Source: Pholis gunnellus
Taxonomy: Eukaryota; Chordata; Actinopteri; Perciformes; Pholidae
Length of the DNA stretch: 64,000 nucleotides
Direction of reading: 5' to 3'
Assembly (NCBI GenBank): GCA_910591455.2
Contig: OU342809.1
Span: 14,317,519-14,381,518, forward strand
Translations under genes and position numbers: made by a program
In this document: piece after piece, positions 49,201 through 60,583 of the stretch
How positions within the stretch are numbered: position 1 is the stretch's first letter
Layout: every line of letters begins with the position of its first letter
The notes under the pieces: generated by a model
The model's input: the letters and a program-made list of their open reading frames with translations, nothing else
What the model was told of the DNA's origin: nothing
The model's database searches: none

Positions 49201-51144
49201 AACACCTGCTATCCAGCAATAACCCATGTGACCCAGGCATGAAATTAATTTAATGTCCCAGCAGAGCTTGCAAAGACGAAAACAAAGCAAGCCAAACAAA
49301 CAACCTTGTGCTCAACTGAACGCAAGAAAGAGTTAGGGATGAATTACAAGGGTTACAGCAACACATGTCTGTGCATGTGAAGTATTGTCCAGAAATACCA
49401 GTAAACATTTGTTTTATTGAGGTCAAGGTCAAGAACATGTTTGTGGCCCAAAGGAATGACATGACAGAAATAACATGAAAAAAGACAAATGTAACTGTTT
49501 ATGTTTGTCCAAAGAAATAACAAAAATGTAGACTGTGAACCAGTGAACCAGTTTGTGGCTTGTGATATGCTGAACAGTGCAATGATACATACCACCTCAT
49601 CAGAAGTAAAATCTATGAAACCAGGGAGGATCAAGAAGTCACTGAAAAGGGAGACAAAACGGACACATGTGAACACATCTCACTTTGGAACTGGGAGAGT
49701 TAGACGTCTTTATGAATAATCAATATTGCTCGTAACAATCACCATAAACAAGGATTATGCAGCTTTAGTTGTGTGTGTGAACTGTACAGCGCAAATCATA
49801 TTCCTGCAAGGCAGCGCTTTACTAAACTTAGCTGACAGTGAGCGAACATAATCTGTCAGCCTTTCAGCCCATTGAATTTATCCTCTGCACTCTGATAAAC
49901 CCTGCATATAGCTTCCATTAAGGAAACTACACCGACACTCATTAACACACTGATACGTGCACAAACACTCGCACACTGCACAAACACTCACACACTGCAC
50001 AAACACTCACACACTGACCCCACTCAGAGTCATCCTTGAAAGTAGTATTACTCATTATAATCCTCCATATAAAGACCAAGCAGATGTGTCATCACTGATA
50101 TTACTAAACATTTAATGGAAGACATTGCGTAACTCTAACTTGTGTTTATATATGTGCACATGCACCTGTCAGTGTGTTAAGTGTGTCATACCCTGAAATG
50201 AGCCAGCAAATGTATCTCTGCTGTTTTTGTGTTTTGTTTAGCATATGTCTTACTTGTATGTAAGTCCATCGCCGATGGAAAAGAGTTGTTGTGCTGTTAA
50301 TCCATCTTCAGGAACATAACCTGTGCCTCCACTGATCAAGTAGTCTGCCATGCTAAAATAGAAAAAGGCACAACGTGCACACAAGATGTAACTGAAAATA
50401 TGAATATATTGGAGGGTGTGTAAAGATACGACAATGAATAGACACCTGTTTTTATCATGTACATGACAGCGTCATAGAATGAATTGTTCATAAATCTAAT
50501 GTCACAAAAAGAATGCATGTTTGACTGGATGTGTTCATCCCTTGTGCAAGACATGCATGCTGTTGTGCCCGTCTCTTTCTTGACCTCTGTTTCTCACACT
50601 CATGCTGTAGCCAGATCCTATTAAAATAGTGGAGCGGAGACAGGAAATGCTAACAAAAGCAATCCGTTCTTGTCTTTGAAAACCCTTTCAGTACACCTGT
50701 GACGGCAGTGAAGTAGGTAAGAGGATTTCGTTGGCCGCAGGCCTGTAAAAGCACACAGCCAACTCTGCTGGAAAGCGAAAACGTCTCAGTTGCTGCCGGA
50801 GATACACGTTATAAAGCTTCACCCCATCACAATCACTATCATCAGAGAAGGGCATGAACTTACAGCTTATGCGGTGTGGTGATAGGCTGAGCAAGAGTAG
50901 AGACTGACCTCTCTGGTTCATATCCAGCTTGGATACGTGTAGCAGTGTAACGTTGGGCTGCAGTCTCATGCCCATGTCCATGTGGCATCGGGTGGGAAAA
51001 CGACCCGTAGGACTGAGTTGGTTCCCCATCTCTGTTTGGGATGCGCGGCCGTGCTGGTTCCGTGTCCCCCACGATCCTCCGGTAGTCGATTTGGTAAGTG
51101 TCCCTCTCCCCATCTCCAAACCGGTCATAACCATGACCCTCCAT
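45683..51144 (-). CDS. impdh1: IMP dehydrogenase 1, including retinal N-terminal exon
   Basis: Catalyses NAD-dependent IMP to XMP, the rate-limiting step of guanine nucleotide synthesis; a cytosolic tetramer that forms octamers and filaments. Exons: 51144-50909, 50352-50254, 49641-49593, 48911-48810, 48626-48552, 48390-48184, 48067-47980, 47868-47669, 47437-47347, 47234-47139, 47020-46877, 46634-46493, 46394-46251, 46159-46076, 45704-45683. All phases close: 592 aa from 51144 or 513 aa from ATG 50351 (MADYLIS...). The catalytic Cys lies in SICITQE (residue 331 of the short form). CBS pair at about 110-235; finger YRGMGSLDAM; C-terminus YEKRLY. The first exon ends HETAAQRY...QAGYEPE, like the extension of mammalian retinal IMPDH1. 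It may start from an upstream promoter, with the short form starting at exon 2. A paralogue (1a/1b) assignment is not possible here. Confidence 0.96.
46202..46235. repeat. (AC)n microsatellite in impdh1 intron 13
   Basis: Seventeen AC units between exons 14 and 13 of impdh1. Confidence 0.9.
48758..48787. repeat. (GT)n microsatellite in impdh1 intron
   Basis: About 14 GT units between exons 4 and 5 of impdh1, ending 23 bases from the exon 4 donor. Confidence 0.9.
49959..50015. repeat. 19-bp tandem repeat, three copies
   Basis: Three copies of GCACAAACACTCACACACT; only the first differs (G for A at one base). Located in the impdh1 intron between exons 3 and 2. Confidence 0.9.
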
Positions 51145-51192
51145 CTCTAAGAAATCCAGGGCTACGACCTCCACCGGGCCCCACCACCTCAC

Positions 51193-51194
<2 letters not shown>

Positions 51195-51231
<37 letters not shown>
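51195..51231. repeat. (AC)n microsatellite at the impdh1 leader
   Basis: About 18 AC units, beginning 51 bases upstream of the impdh1 long-form start codon on the minus strand. It makes the antisense open frame upstream of that ATG look longer than it is. Confidence 0.9.
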
Positions 51232-51236
<5 letters not shown>

Positions 51237-52133
51237 TCTTCAAGCACTTCTGACGTTTTTAATTCACACAGACGAAGTCACACTCTCACAAAATACGCAG
51301 TTGTCCCAGCCGCTCCCACACGCAGCAACAAATTGCTGTTCAGTTATAAGCCCTAATAAACACCGAATGCTTTGAGTACACGTCCACACAAACACCTTTC
51401 AGACACACCTGACATCGGAGGAAGCTGTCTTGCCATCTGTTTTGTGGCCAGTTCAGCCGTTTAACCAAAACAGCCAGTTTTACAAGATTTCACAAATGAA
51501 CCTTCTCAAAAATCTGAAAACTGCAGAAGAAATCATTTAAAACTGGGTTGTTTGCCCTGAGAAGAGTTTGCATTCCAGTTTGTCAGCTCTCATCCCTGGA
51601 GTTTGAGGCCAGTTAGGCCCTCACACAGAGTTGTTAGCTAACCTGTTGATGAAGTCGACTATCTTGGCACACCAAATTTAGAAATCCATGACAACCCCCA
51701 GCTGGAGGCACGAGGAGCCGCTGGAGAGGAGAGTCAAGTCTTACTTAGGTGGCAAAAATCCGTCCCCCTGGAGGCCCAGAACGCAGTGCTGCTTGGTTAT
51801 CTGTGGAGCTTCTCTCCACTCTGTTCTCCCAGTGCCTGCTGAGCTTAACTCTGTTTCTGACAGTAGCAGACGTCACTCTCCCACAAAGAGGATTGGGAGC
51901 ATTAATACAGCGGGGTGGGGTGAGATGGGTGTGTAGGGTGGAGTGAGGCAGTAGGACTGAGGGAGAGAAGGATAATGCTTGAACACACTTTCCCCTCGGA
52001 GGATTACCAGAGTCTGGAGGTGTGAGTTTTTTTTCTTTTTTTTTCTTGCAAAGCTCAAGGAGACACGGCTGTGAATGAGACAAAGGTCAAATCCCAGAAT
52101 ACTACTCCTCTGCCAGCTTTGCTCATTTGAGAC

Positions 52134-52177
52134 AGAGAGGACAGACAGACAGTCAGACAGACAGACAGACAGACAGA
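52134..52177. repeat. (ACAG)n microsatellite
   Basis: About ten ACAG units with one AGTC interruption. Confidence 0.9.
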
Positions 52178-52535
52178 AACAGAGACATAGTGTCTGTGTG
52201 TACATGAAGACAGGCAGAACATGTTGTAATTGATTCTTCGGGACTGAAGCTTAGAGTGGTTTTGGCTGTCTATTTTACCACCACAAATCAGAAAACAAAT
52301 GAATGCAAGGAAACTTTACACAACTCTGTCTTGTGTTTATTTTTTATTTTTTGTCTTTTTCAGTCCACTGTTTGGCCCAGTATTCAGTGTGAGTGTAGTG
52401 AACAACAAACCTATCAACTGAGACAGGAGAGCAACTTTGTTGATGGGATGCCCTCGACTCCATCATCTGCAGGTGACTGACAGACTGCTTGTGACAGTTA
52501 CCGAGGGATTGAACCAGAAAAGCCTCTTACCCAGT

Positions 52536-52640
52536 CTCTCTCTTCCTCTCTCACTCTCTCTCTCTCTTCCTTTCTCTCTCTTCCTCTCTCACTCTCTCTC
52601 TCTCTCTCTCTTCCTCTCTCTCTCTCTCTCTCTCTCTCCC
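52536..52640. repeat. (CT)n-rich tract
   Basis: About 100 bases of CT units interrupted by TTCC and ACT at several points, followed by CCCTCCCACCCACT. Confidence 0.9.
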
Positions 52641-52786
52641 TCCCACCCACTGGGAAACAAGCAACATCCCCTCTTCATAATATTAATGGCATGATAATTA
52701 AGCCACATCCCCGTCACAACACACCATGTTACTTTCTGAATGAAAAGAAATAGAGCAGGTGAAGACACATTTTGAAAACAACATGT

Positions 52787-53262
52787 TTATTAAGATATTT
52801 TTGGTTTGTTTATTTGACAGGGTCAGTGCACAGCTTCTTAGCTGTACCAGAGTTAGCTTTAAGCTAATTTACAGCTGTAGACTCTGGGCAGGAAACAGAA
52901 AATAACATCTCTGTTGAAAATGAACACAGTATAAAAAAGACAGTTACAAGATAGTTCATATTCACTAAAACAATAACAACAAGATTTGATAACAATAAGA
53001 GACATCAAGTGTTTGCGTTTGTTCTTGATGAGTACACGATTGGGTTGCTTTTAGCCAAGATTTCATCTTGAATTTACAATCAGGAAAGCTGCAGCACTCT
53101 CTTAAATAACTTGGTACTGAGCACCAAAAGTCTTTTTCTCGAATAGAGAAGGCTGATCTGCCAAACTGTATCGCACAGTCGCCTCTGTTGGTCGTCCTCG
53201 CTGCTATTATCTGTGATAAGAACTCTTTCAACAGGGGAGAAACCAGATCATTGATCACCTAT
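52787..53262 (-). mobile_element. LINE fragment, 3' end (minus strand)
   Basis: The minus-strand frame 53258-52965 reads like the C-terminal end of LINE ORF2 proteins in fish: TTNRGDCAIQFGRSAFSIRE, then FWCSVPSYLREC and KSWLKATQSC. Family members there have the RGDC..P...FSxR....WNSLP..IREC pattern. Downstream the unit ends with GTGCACTGACCCTGTCAAAT and AAACAAAC. Only the last ~100 codons and the 3' UTR remain: a typical 5'-truncated insertion. The superfamily (L2/CR1-like) is a guess. It lies about 200 bp past the stop codon of the CARD kinase. Confidence 0.75.
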
Positions 53263-53462
53263 AGTACACTAAACTAGCATCACCATTTATCCATGACTTG
53301 TTGTATAACAAGTAAAGTGGAGAAAAAATCTCAGCAAATGATTGATATACATGCAAATGAATACAAAAATATTTTTTCACAAAAGATGAAAGTGTAGGAG
53401 GAGAGGCAGGGAAAGTCTTTCACACCTGCAGAAAATGCAGCAAGGCCGCCGTTTCTTTTGAA

Positions 53463-56022
53463 TTAGCCACCTGAGGGAAAAGAAAGTGAAATTAAAAAAT
53501 TTGATTAAAAAGTCATAACCCTCATGTTTGGTCATTTTAGCAGGAGGAAATCCTACCGAGTCTCGACACTAGTTCGGGGTGATGTTTTCTGAGGGCGTCG
53601 TAGAAGGCTGCTTTGACCACTTTTCCTCCTGAATGTAATGTTTCATAAAGCTTTCTCATTTGTTCCTGCGTTGTTTGTTTAGCAACAATCGATGAGTAGG
53701 CTTCACGGTGGACCATGCCTCCAAGCTCATCTGTTATTGGCATTACCATGGTAACGTCTTGAATCAACGTTGCCCAGTTGTCATCAACAAACTTTGCTGT
53801 TTTAAAACACAAAAGAAGGAAAGCATGCACACGAAACACATTAATTCAATCAGAGAATCAGTGATTGAAGTGATACATGTCAATGTCATGCTCATTTTAG
53901 ATATTTTTCTTTACACACAGGAAACAAAGAGCTTTAATTCATTTCCATGACATCACTACAGTGACAAAAATACTCACCTTTGTCTGTACTACTCATCCTT
54001 CTAGTAGACATTTTGACACAATCCTGTTGACAAAAATTAAAAGCTCTTTTAGCATATTTCTTTTTTCTTTATGAGTAACTGACGTGTGGTATGATATGAG
54101 AATAAACTGTCCATTCATGTCAAAATAATATTCATTTAAATTCATTATAGAAAAAAATAAAGTTAAAACTCAACAATATTTCTATTATCTCTCTTAAGTC
54201 TCTTGATTGTATTGTAGGTCTGACTGTAGGCTAAATGTTTTAGTTTTCTCCTCTCAAGACTACCTGGTTAAATAAAGTTACTTATTAGTTACTCATGGAT
54301 TTGTTTTCAACTTTCTGTGAGGCAATGGTCAAATAGCATTTAGCACACCTGTTTTGGTGTGAGTGGGCCATTGTCCACAGTATCATTTGGCATTGACTGT
54401 TCTGAAAAAGAGAAGAAAACATCGTATTTCATTCAGGAAAGTAAGAAATAATTTATGAGATTAAAACTCCCTCGACTCACAAACAGTATTGAACAATCTA
54501 CCTGGTGTCTGGAGAGGAACATTGGAAGCCTCGCTTGTGTTTGATTGATTACTGGTTGGTGAGTTCTGAAGTACAACAAGGAGAAAATACTTTGTATTAG
54601 ACAAATAAATAAACCAAATCATGATTCATCTGCACTATATTTCATTTTGTGAAACGAAATTCATGAATTGTACCATTCGTGTCAAGACTTGACCGACCGC
54701 ATCACGAAATCCGTTCTCGTGCTTTGAAAACACATTCTCAGTGACTTCAAGGCAATCTGAAACAGAAGCAACGTTTAATTTTAAATATGTATCTGTCAAA
54801 CTAGTCTACAAAAGGTTCATTTGGTTTAAGCATATTGTTCAGACTGTAAAATGTTGTAATATGGTGATAATGATAAACATTTACCTTTAAAGGGAGGCCT
54901 CTTGGTGGGACTGCCATCCCAGCACCTCTTCATGAGCTCCTCCAGTTCTTTCAACCCTTCCCTTTCCCTCATCCGTTCAATTTCCTCACAGCAAGGTCTG
55001 TCCCCTTCAGGGATCTTCAGTTCCACAAGCTCGTAATCAGCAGAAGGATAAGGCTCTTTACCAGTGATAATGGAGCAGAGCAGGATACCATAGCTAATCA
55101 AGAGAGAGGAAGAGATTTTCAGTAACATGTTAATGCTGTTAAAGTTTTTACCATGTCGAGTAGAATTAGGTGTTCATGTTATGTCTAACCTGTATATGTC
55201 AAAAGCGCGGACGGGTTCATATGATACTTCAAATGCCTCGGGAGGCATGTACTTGTATGAACCTCCGTTCACGACGCTTTTTTCTCTGCTGCTGGTCAAA
55301 GCACTGGTGGAAACTCTGGACAGACCAAAGTCTGCAAGCTGCAGAGAAAGAAGGGACACATAACATCAAACAAACAAAGAAATCAGCCTCATGGTTGACA
55401 TAAACATAGGAGTTCAGGTCTAAGGCACTCTACCTTGGCGTTGAGATCGTCATTCAGCAGTACATTACTTGGCTTTAGGTCGCGGTGCATCATTTTCTGT
55501 GAATGGATGAAGTTCATGCCTAAAGCCACTTGATGGGCCAAGCGGCAGACCAGGGGCCACACTGAAGGACCAGAAAGGTGCTTCAGCAGGGACTGAACAG
55601 ATCCTCTTCCCATGAACTCCATCACTAGTCCCTGTTTCGGGGATGTTACTTCAGGCGGACATCCCCAATAGGTTCCTTGAAGTACCACCACAAACTGACA
55701 GGAACTCTTATCCATATGATAAGCCTCGTCACACAGTGCCATGCTGCAATGAGGCAGGGGATTGTTGAAAGGAGTAGAGAGAAAGCAAGAGAGCTCCTTA
55801 ACATGTGCATGACTTTATCATTTAAAAGTTAAAGTTACAGAAAAATTGCAGATATTTCGAGATTTACCTAACACCATCATGAGGTATCTTAATGGCCACA
55901 TCAAAGCGCCAGTCCTTGTGCCTGGCCTTGTAGACATGACCAAATCCCCCAGAGGCAACTAGTTCCCATTTCTCCAAGCTTTCGTTACCAACGGGTTTAG
56001 TCTTGTGGCTCAGCGGCTCCAT
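53463..56022 (-). CDS. RIP-type kinase with C-terminal CARD
   Basis: Serine/threonine kinase of the receptor-interacting (RIPK2/3-like) group with a CARD, so probably an innate immune signalling adaptor kinase. Coding exons: 56022-55868, 55743-55434, 55338-55190, 55093-54885, 54756-54674, 54565-54502, 54401-54349, 54023-53978, 53796-53557, 53470-53463. All phases close; 438 aa. Kinase: GGFGHV loop (25-30), VAIK Lys45, HRD 138-140 in HRDLKPSNVLL, DFG 158-160. The domain appears intact and likely active. The linker (about 275-355) is Ser/Thr/Pro-rich. CARD at about 357-436 (KFVDDNWATLIQDV..., EQMRKLYETLHSG, AFYDALRKHHPELVSRL). The kinase part resembles RIPK3 more than RIPK2, but RIPK3 has no CARD. 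I give no symbol. The final exon carries just two codons and the stop. Confidence 0.85.
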
Positions 56023-56340
56023 CTCCTGCTGGATTCAGGTAGAACAACTGCAACCTCAAATCTATTACAACGAATGGAAATAATTATAGAAAAACCTGCT
56101 AAATATTTAAAAAAGTGGTTTGATGACTGCCTAGATATTTGCTTTTATACACTCTGTTATAATATCGGTGACATAGCTTTTACACACAGACATTAGAGCA
56201 ACGGCAGCTTTCGGTTGTAAAGACACTGACAAACATGTTCCACTAACACGTCCCTTAGGTTTTGTTCTGGGTACTTTATCAAAAAGCTAGCTTCTACTCA
56301 CCATGTATCTCCTCAACTGTTGTCCACATAAAGATTCGAT
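56023..56340 (-). promoter_or_regulatory. CARD kinase non-coding exon and promoter region
   Basis: A donor, ATACATG/GTGAGT, ends a leader exon at 56302. The coding exon begins after an acceptor, GAATCCAG, so it starts at 56028. The leader ends with ATG; joined to CAGGAG it gives an in-frame ATG two codons upstream of the main ATG. An AGTTTGAGTTTCC word at 56378-56390 faintly resembles an interferon response site. Confidence 0.4.
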
Positions 56341-56399
56341 AGTTAGTTCATACCAAAGCTGTGTCGAAACAGATATGAGTTTGAGTTTCCTGTCTTAGC

Positions 56400-57530
56400 C
56401 TGAAGCTGAAGTTGAGGGGAGGAGTTTAAACTGAAAAGAACTTCAGTTGGCAAACCTGTTCGTGTTGTGATAACAGAAAATTATGTATTTAAATGAATGA
56501 AATTGGGGAAAAGCTGCATAAAAATGCCCACAAAGTTCGATTGTAATTTCATTTCAGGGAATGGTTATAATGTGCTGCTCATATCACAGCCAGAAAAGAG
56601 TAATTATATTAAATAGACTCAAATAACAAACATCAGCATTAAATCCGGCATCATTAGAATACTGATTTTTCGGAAATACAAACTGGATTATCGTTCCTTT
56701 ATCTTACTATTTTATTTTTACAGCATCTATAAAAATGCTGTGACACACTTCCTTATGACACACGAGTGGTAGCAAGCATGCACTGTGAGAGGAACTTACA
56801 GAGGGCACATTCCAGCCTTATGTGCTGTCTGAATGGGGCGGAACTGTGGTAGGAAACATTCCATAATACAAATCTGGCCATCTCTTACCTTTTGGTGTGA
56901 TCTAGCAAGCTTTGCTGAGACTGACACAGCATCATTTATACTGGTCAACAAATGTGATCTTGTGAGTAAATGGGAATTATTCTTTGGCAGTTGTTTTTTC
57001 CACACCCTGAATAGTATCTTCCATTTGCTTTTGTTGGACAATTGTTTAAGTGAGACATTTAAAACAAGGATAACAGGCATATAGATCAACTAGTTCTTAA
57101 CCTGCCGGTTCTTTTAAGAAAAATGAATAGCAAAAGGTATTACGTGATTAACTGTTATAAAAAAGAAATCTTTGATTGTTAAAATACTTTATTCAAGCAT
57201 AATGCTGGGAGTATGTACTCAGCTGATAAACCAATACATTTCTTTGCAATATTGTAATCTGAGCTGGTGCTACTTCATTGCGATGAGCTTTATTTCCAGT
57301 ACAGTCGTCATTATTTGTATGACCACATGATTTCCTACCTTCCCTCTATCTCTCTCTCATTAGAGACAAAAGCCACGCTGTGACTGTTTTCAGTCTAAAT
57401 TATTTATGCCAAACACCGCTCTAAAAAAAATCCCAGTCTGGAGCCCAGGTGTCTGTGAACATGACAGCTACCATGAATCTAAATCATATGTGCACAAACA
57501 CACATGCACACTCTGTTCATTAAGTGAGCT
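56400..57530. other. Intergenic, nothing recognised
   Basis: AT-rich. The frames 56796-57089 (minus) and 56833-57084 (plus) are complementary shadows with no family match. Confidence 0.45.
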
Positions 57531-57539
57531 GAGGTGTAT

Positions 57540-58660
57540 TTACTCACAATCCCATGCTGCCTTGCTGTTTCGTCTGGGCATCGATAGGCGTGGTCTGCTC
57601 TCGCTCTCTGCATTTCCATTGCTCTCTCCCCTCCCTCTTCTCCCCCCACCCTCATTTACGCCCGGAACAGTGTGGACCTCTCTCACCAGTGGCTGCTCTC
57701 TCCACCTCCATCTCTCTCCTCTTGGCGGCTTGCTCACTTCACCCTCTGCCCTACTGAAAACTGTCTGATATATGAGGCAGAGGATCAGCCTACAGGGGAT
57801 CTCTCTGTGCTGGATCTCTGAGTGGAGAGGTGAGCGTTTGGCTTTCCCACCACAGTGGAGGAGAGCTTTATAGACTGGGGAGCATCACTGATGCAGGTTA
57901 CATCCTGTGGAGCAGCGACAGGACAGCCTCAGGAGAACGAGAATAGACCGAAAACCCACGTGCACGCCTGGATGTGCTTTGTGTTGTGAGGAGAGTAGAC
58001 TGGAAGAGGGAGGCAGAAGGCAGCAACAGAGGGAGGGGAGCATTTAGCAAGAGGCGCCAGAGTCAGAGGGGTTTGGGGGAGGTGGGCGTGGGGTCTGCGG
58101 GGAGTGTTTTAAAAGTGAAAGGAGGAGTGTGTGTGTGGGAGGGGGGTCTGCTCTGCTCTCACATCAAAGAACTGGAAGGAGGATTGCTTTTACGCTCAGT
58201 CTGAAGAGTCGCAGAGAGACTGGGGAGTTACAGGCTCTCCAGGGACTGTGGCATTACAATTAGAGACCAGAGGCTGTCTGCAGCACTGACTGAGAGACAG
58301 AGGGAGGCGGTTGAGGACACAGATTGGGAGGACCAGTCAACCGACTTCATCTGGATGGAGGTGAGCTTGCTTCCTGCGTGAAGAGTTAGAATAAGAGGAA
58401 CGAGGAAGAGGATAACGAAGAGAGTCCCTCTGGCAAATTGGCGACATTCCCTTTTCACAAGAATCCATAGGAGGATCCCATCATGGCTGTCCAACCCATG
58501 CCTGAATCAGCCGTGTGTTTGCTCATGGTGAGTCTCGGAGGGGGTATAGTATTGCAGACGCTGTCTACTGTCTGTCTTTGTTTCTTTCTTTCTCTGCTGT
58601 GGCTTTCTCTCATCACTCTCTCCTCATGGCAAACGCTCATGCAGCCACTAACACAGGAGG
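57540..58660 (+). CDS. 5' end of an unidentified plus-strand gene (partial)
   Basis: This GC-richer, AG-rich block looks like 5' leader exons. A donor, ATGGAG/GTGAGC, ends a probable leader exon at 58360. A second exon begins near 58462 after TTCACAAG and contains an ATG at 58483. That exon codes MAVQPMPESAVCLLM and stops at a clean donor, CTCATG/GTGAGT (58527). A possible 15-base exon, 58645-58659 (PLTQE), is bounded by CATGCAG and GAG/GTAAGC, in frame after a 117-bp intron. Beyond this I see no further exon to the window end, so the rest is outside or too short to detect. The gene family is not recognised. Confidence 0.35.
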
Positions 58661-59017
58661 TAAGCTGTCATATCATTGAAAGGGATGTTGAATGTTTGCT
58701 CCTGCCCTTTTAGTACCATCTACAAGCCCCAGATCCTCCAATAACTTCCTAGTGAGGCTCTGAAGCTGGTTTACGCATCAAACTCAGAAAACTTCAGCTT
58801 GAGTCTAACTCTTCCACGTGTTCAACTAATGCAGTGGTGAAGTATGGGAGCAATCCCACAAAGACCACTGCAGGCATTGGGATGTGGTGCTGAACATGGT
58901 GTCCTTGTCGGAGACAGATGTTATTTACTGTAATATGACTTTTTATATGGGTGCAAAAATGGCATGTGTGCGAAGTGCATGTAAATAAGTTGCTGCAGGG
59001 GTGTGAGTGTGTGTGCG

Positions 59018-59043
59018 TAGGGGGGGGGGGGGGGGGGGGGGGG
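59018..59043. repeat. Poly-G run
   Basis: About 24 G residues after TGTGTGTGCGTA; length may be unreliable. Confidence 0.85.
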
Positions 59044-59943
59044 CTTGCGATCATTCCCCATCTCCAAGACTGAATCAATTCAAACACACACTATGGAGAA
59101 GACTGCAGCCCATTGCAGAGGATTTTGTAGGATCTTGTTAGTGTAGAATCCAGACCCTCACTGACATGAAACAGATTGGCTTGGCTTGGCCTGGCTCAGA
59201 TCTAGCCATAGAAAGCGATGAAATAGAAACACACAACATGCGCCAATCCATAAAGCTCCTCTCTGCCCCATGTCCGGGAGCACAGTGAAACAATGGGCAG
59301 TGTGGCTTTGCTGCATGTGTAGAATACAGATAAGGCACAGACCCCTCTGATGATAAGCTTTAATGAATTGAAAGTACACCCTGTATGCAGTGCGACTTTG
59401 TGTAAGAGCTCTTGTTCTGCTCATTCTCATTCTATAGCGTTGGCATTCTGCAGTCCCAGGGGGAGTCATGCATCGCCGCACTACCTGCTATCTCCACCTG
59501 TCACGGCTGTCTGTTACTATGGCGATAGGCCATGCACCCCACTCGAGGTAGAGGCAGCAGCGAAAGGAGCAGAGTGCACGAGATGATGGACAGGGCAACG
59601 GATGGATGGAGAAAAAGGAAGTGTGAGTGATGAGGGCAGGAATAATAAGAGGAGTGAGTGTGAAGAGTGTTTGTCTGGTGTCAATGAGCAAAACACTTAA
59701 ATATTGACATCACTCGCTCTTTTGGTGTCTTTATTTATCAGTGGATGTTGAGCTCACCAAGGCTAAGAACATGACATGAACATGACTTAAATCTGGTCTG
59801 TGTTGAATTTTCCTATAAGGCTGAACAAGATTGACTTAACTAATTTCCGAGCACAGAGATTTGTTCCCAAAATCCATGGCATTTGCATTCACACTGTCAA
59901 GTTCAGAACTTGAACCTAATTGAATTATTAAAGGGAGTTTATG

Positions 59944-59945
<2 letters not shown>

Positions 59946-59976
<31 letters not shown>

Positions 59977-59982
59977 TGTGTG
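59946..59982. repeat. (GT)n microsatellite
   Basis: About 16 GT units with one GA interruption. Confidence 0.9.
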
Positions 59983-60549
59983 ATTTAAGATTGAAATGAC
60001 TTACTGCCTCTGTCTGTAGTAATATTACAGGTAAACAAGTGATTATCTCCTGCAGTAATTACAGGAAATACTTTAATAAGCGTAATTCGCACAGACAGCA
60101 CAACAAATAACCCACATCACCCACACAAAACATTCACACAAATCATTTTCAGAGATAGACTCACTCACCAAGCTCAAGCTAGATTTGCCAGGACGTGACC
60201 TCATTCAGTTACCACAAACAGGCCAAATTACGTTTTCTTGTTTTCTGCCATGGCTCATACAAATAAAATAAGTGCAGTAAATTGTGCTTTAGTTCTCCTC
60301 TGGGCTTTATTGGTCTGAAACTAATGTGATTGCCCCAGACTTACTCTAGCTCAGCTATAAAACTAAATGGTCTCATGTCTGTTACAGATTGGACCATGAG
60401 CAGCAGACCATTGAATCATTGATAGTATCCAAGTATTGCTATGAATGGGTTAGATCAATAAATTACTATAGGAGGAGAAATGTAGTCTTAGGGGAATTAT
60501 GGTCTTTTTTTAAATTGCACTTCATCATCGCAGATTAATTAGATATGGT

Positions 60550-60556
<7 letters not shown>

Positions 60557-60583
<27 letters not shown>
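60557..60583. repeat. (AT)n microsatellite
   Basis: About 13 AT units flanked by TTTT and AACC. Confidence 0.9.

Larger units (their letters stand above)
51245..52786. other. impdh1 upstream region and simple repeats
   Basis: Contains (ACAG)n at 52134-52177 and pyrimidine tracts at about 52540-52639 (listed separately). No supported coding exon. Likely upstream promoter region of impdh1 for the minus strand, but no defined promoter motif. Confidence 0.4.

Noticed and set aside
50860..51243. IMPDH1 frame extended to an upstream ATG at 51243
   Set aside because: The extension is a Cys/Val run created by the AC/GT repeat. The ATG at 51144 begins the conserved-looking part.
56378..56390. Interferon response element ahead of the CARD kinase
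   Set aside because: AGTTTGAGTTTCC only partly matches the consensus; mentioned within the promoter entry but not claimed.
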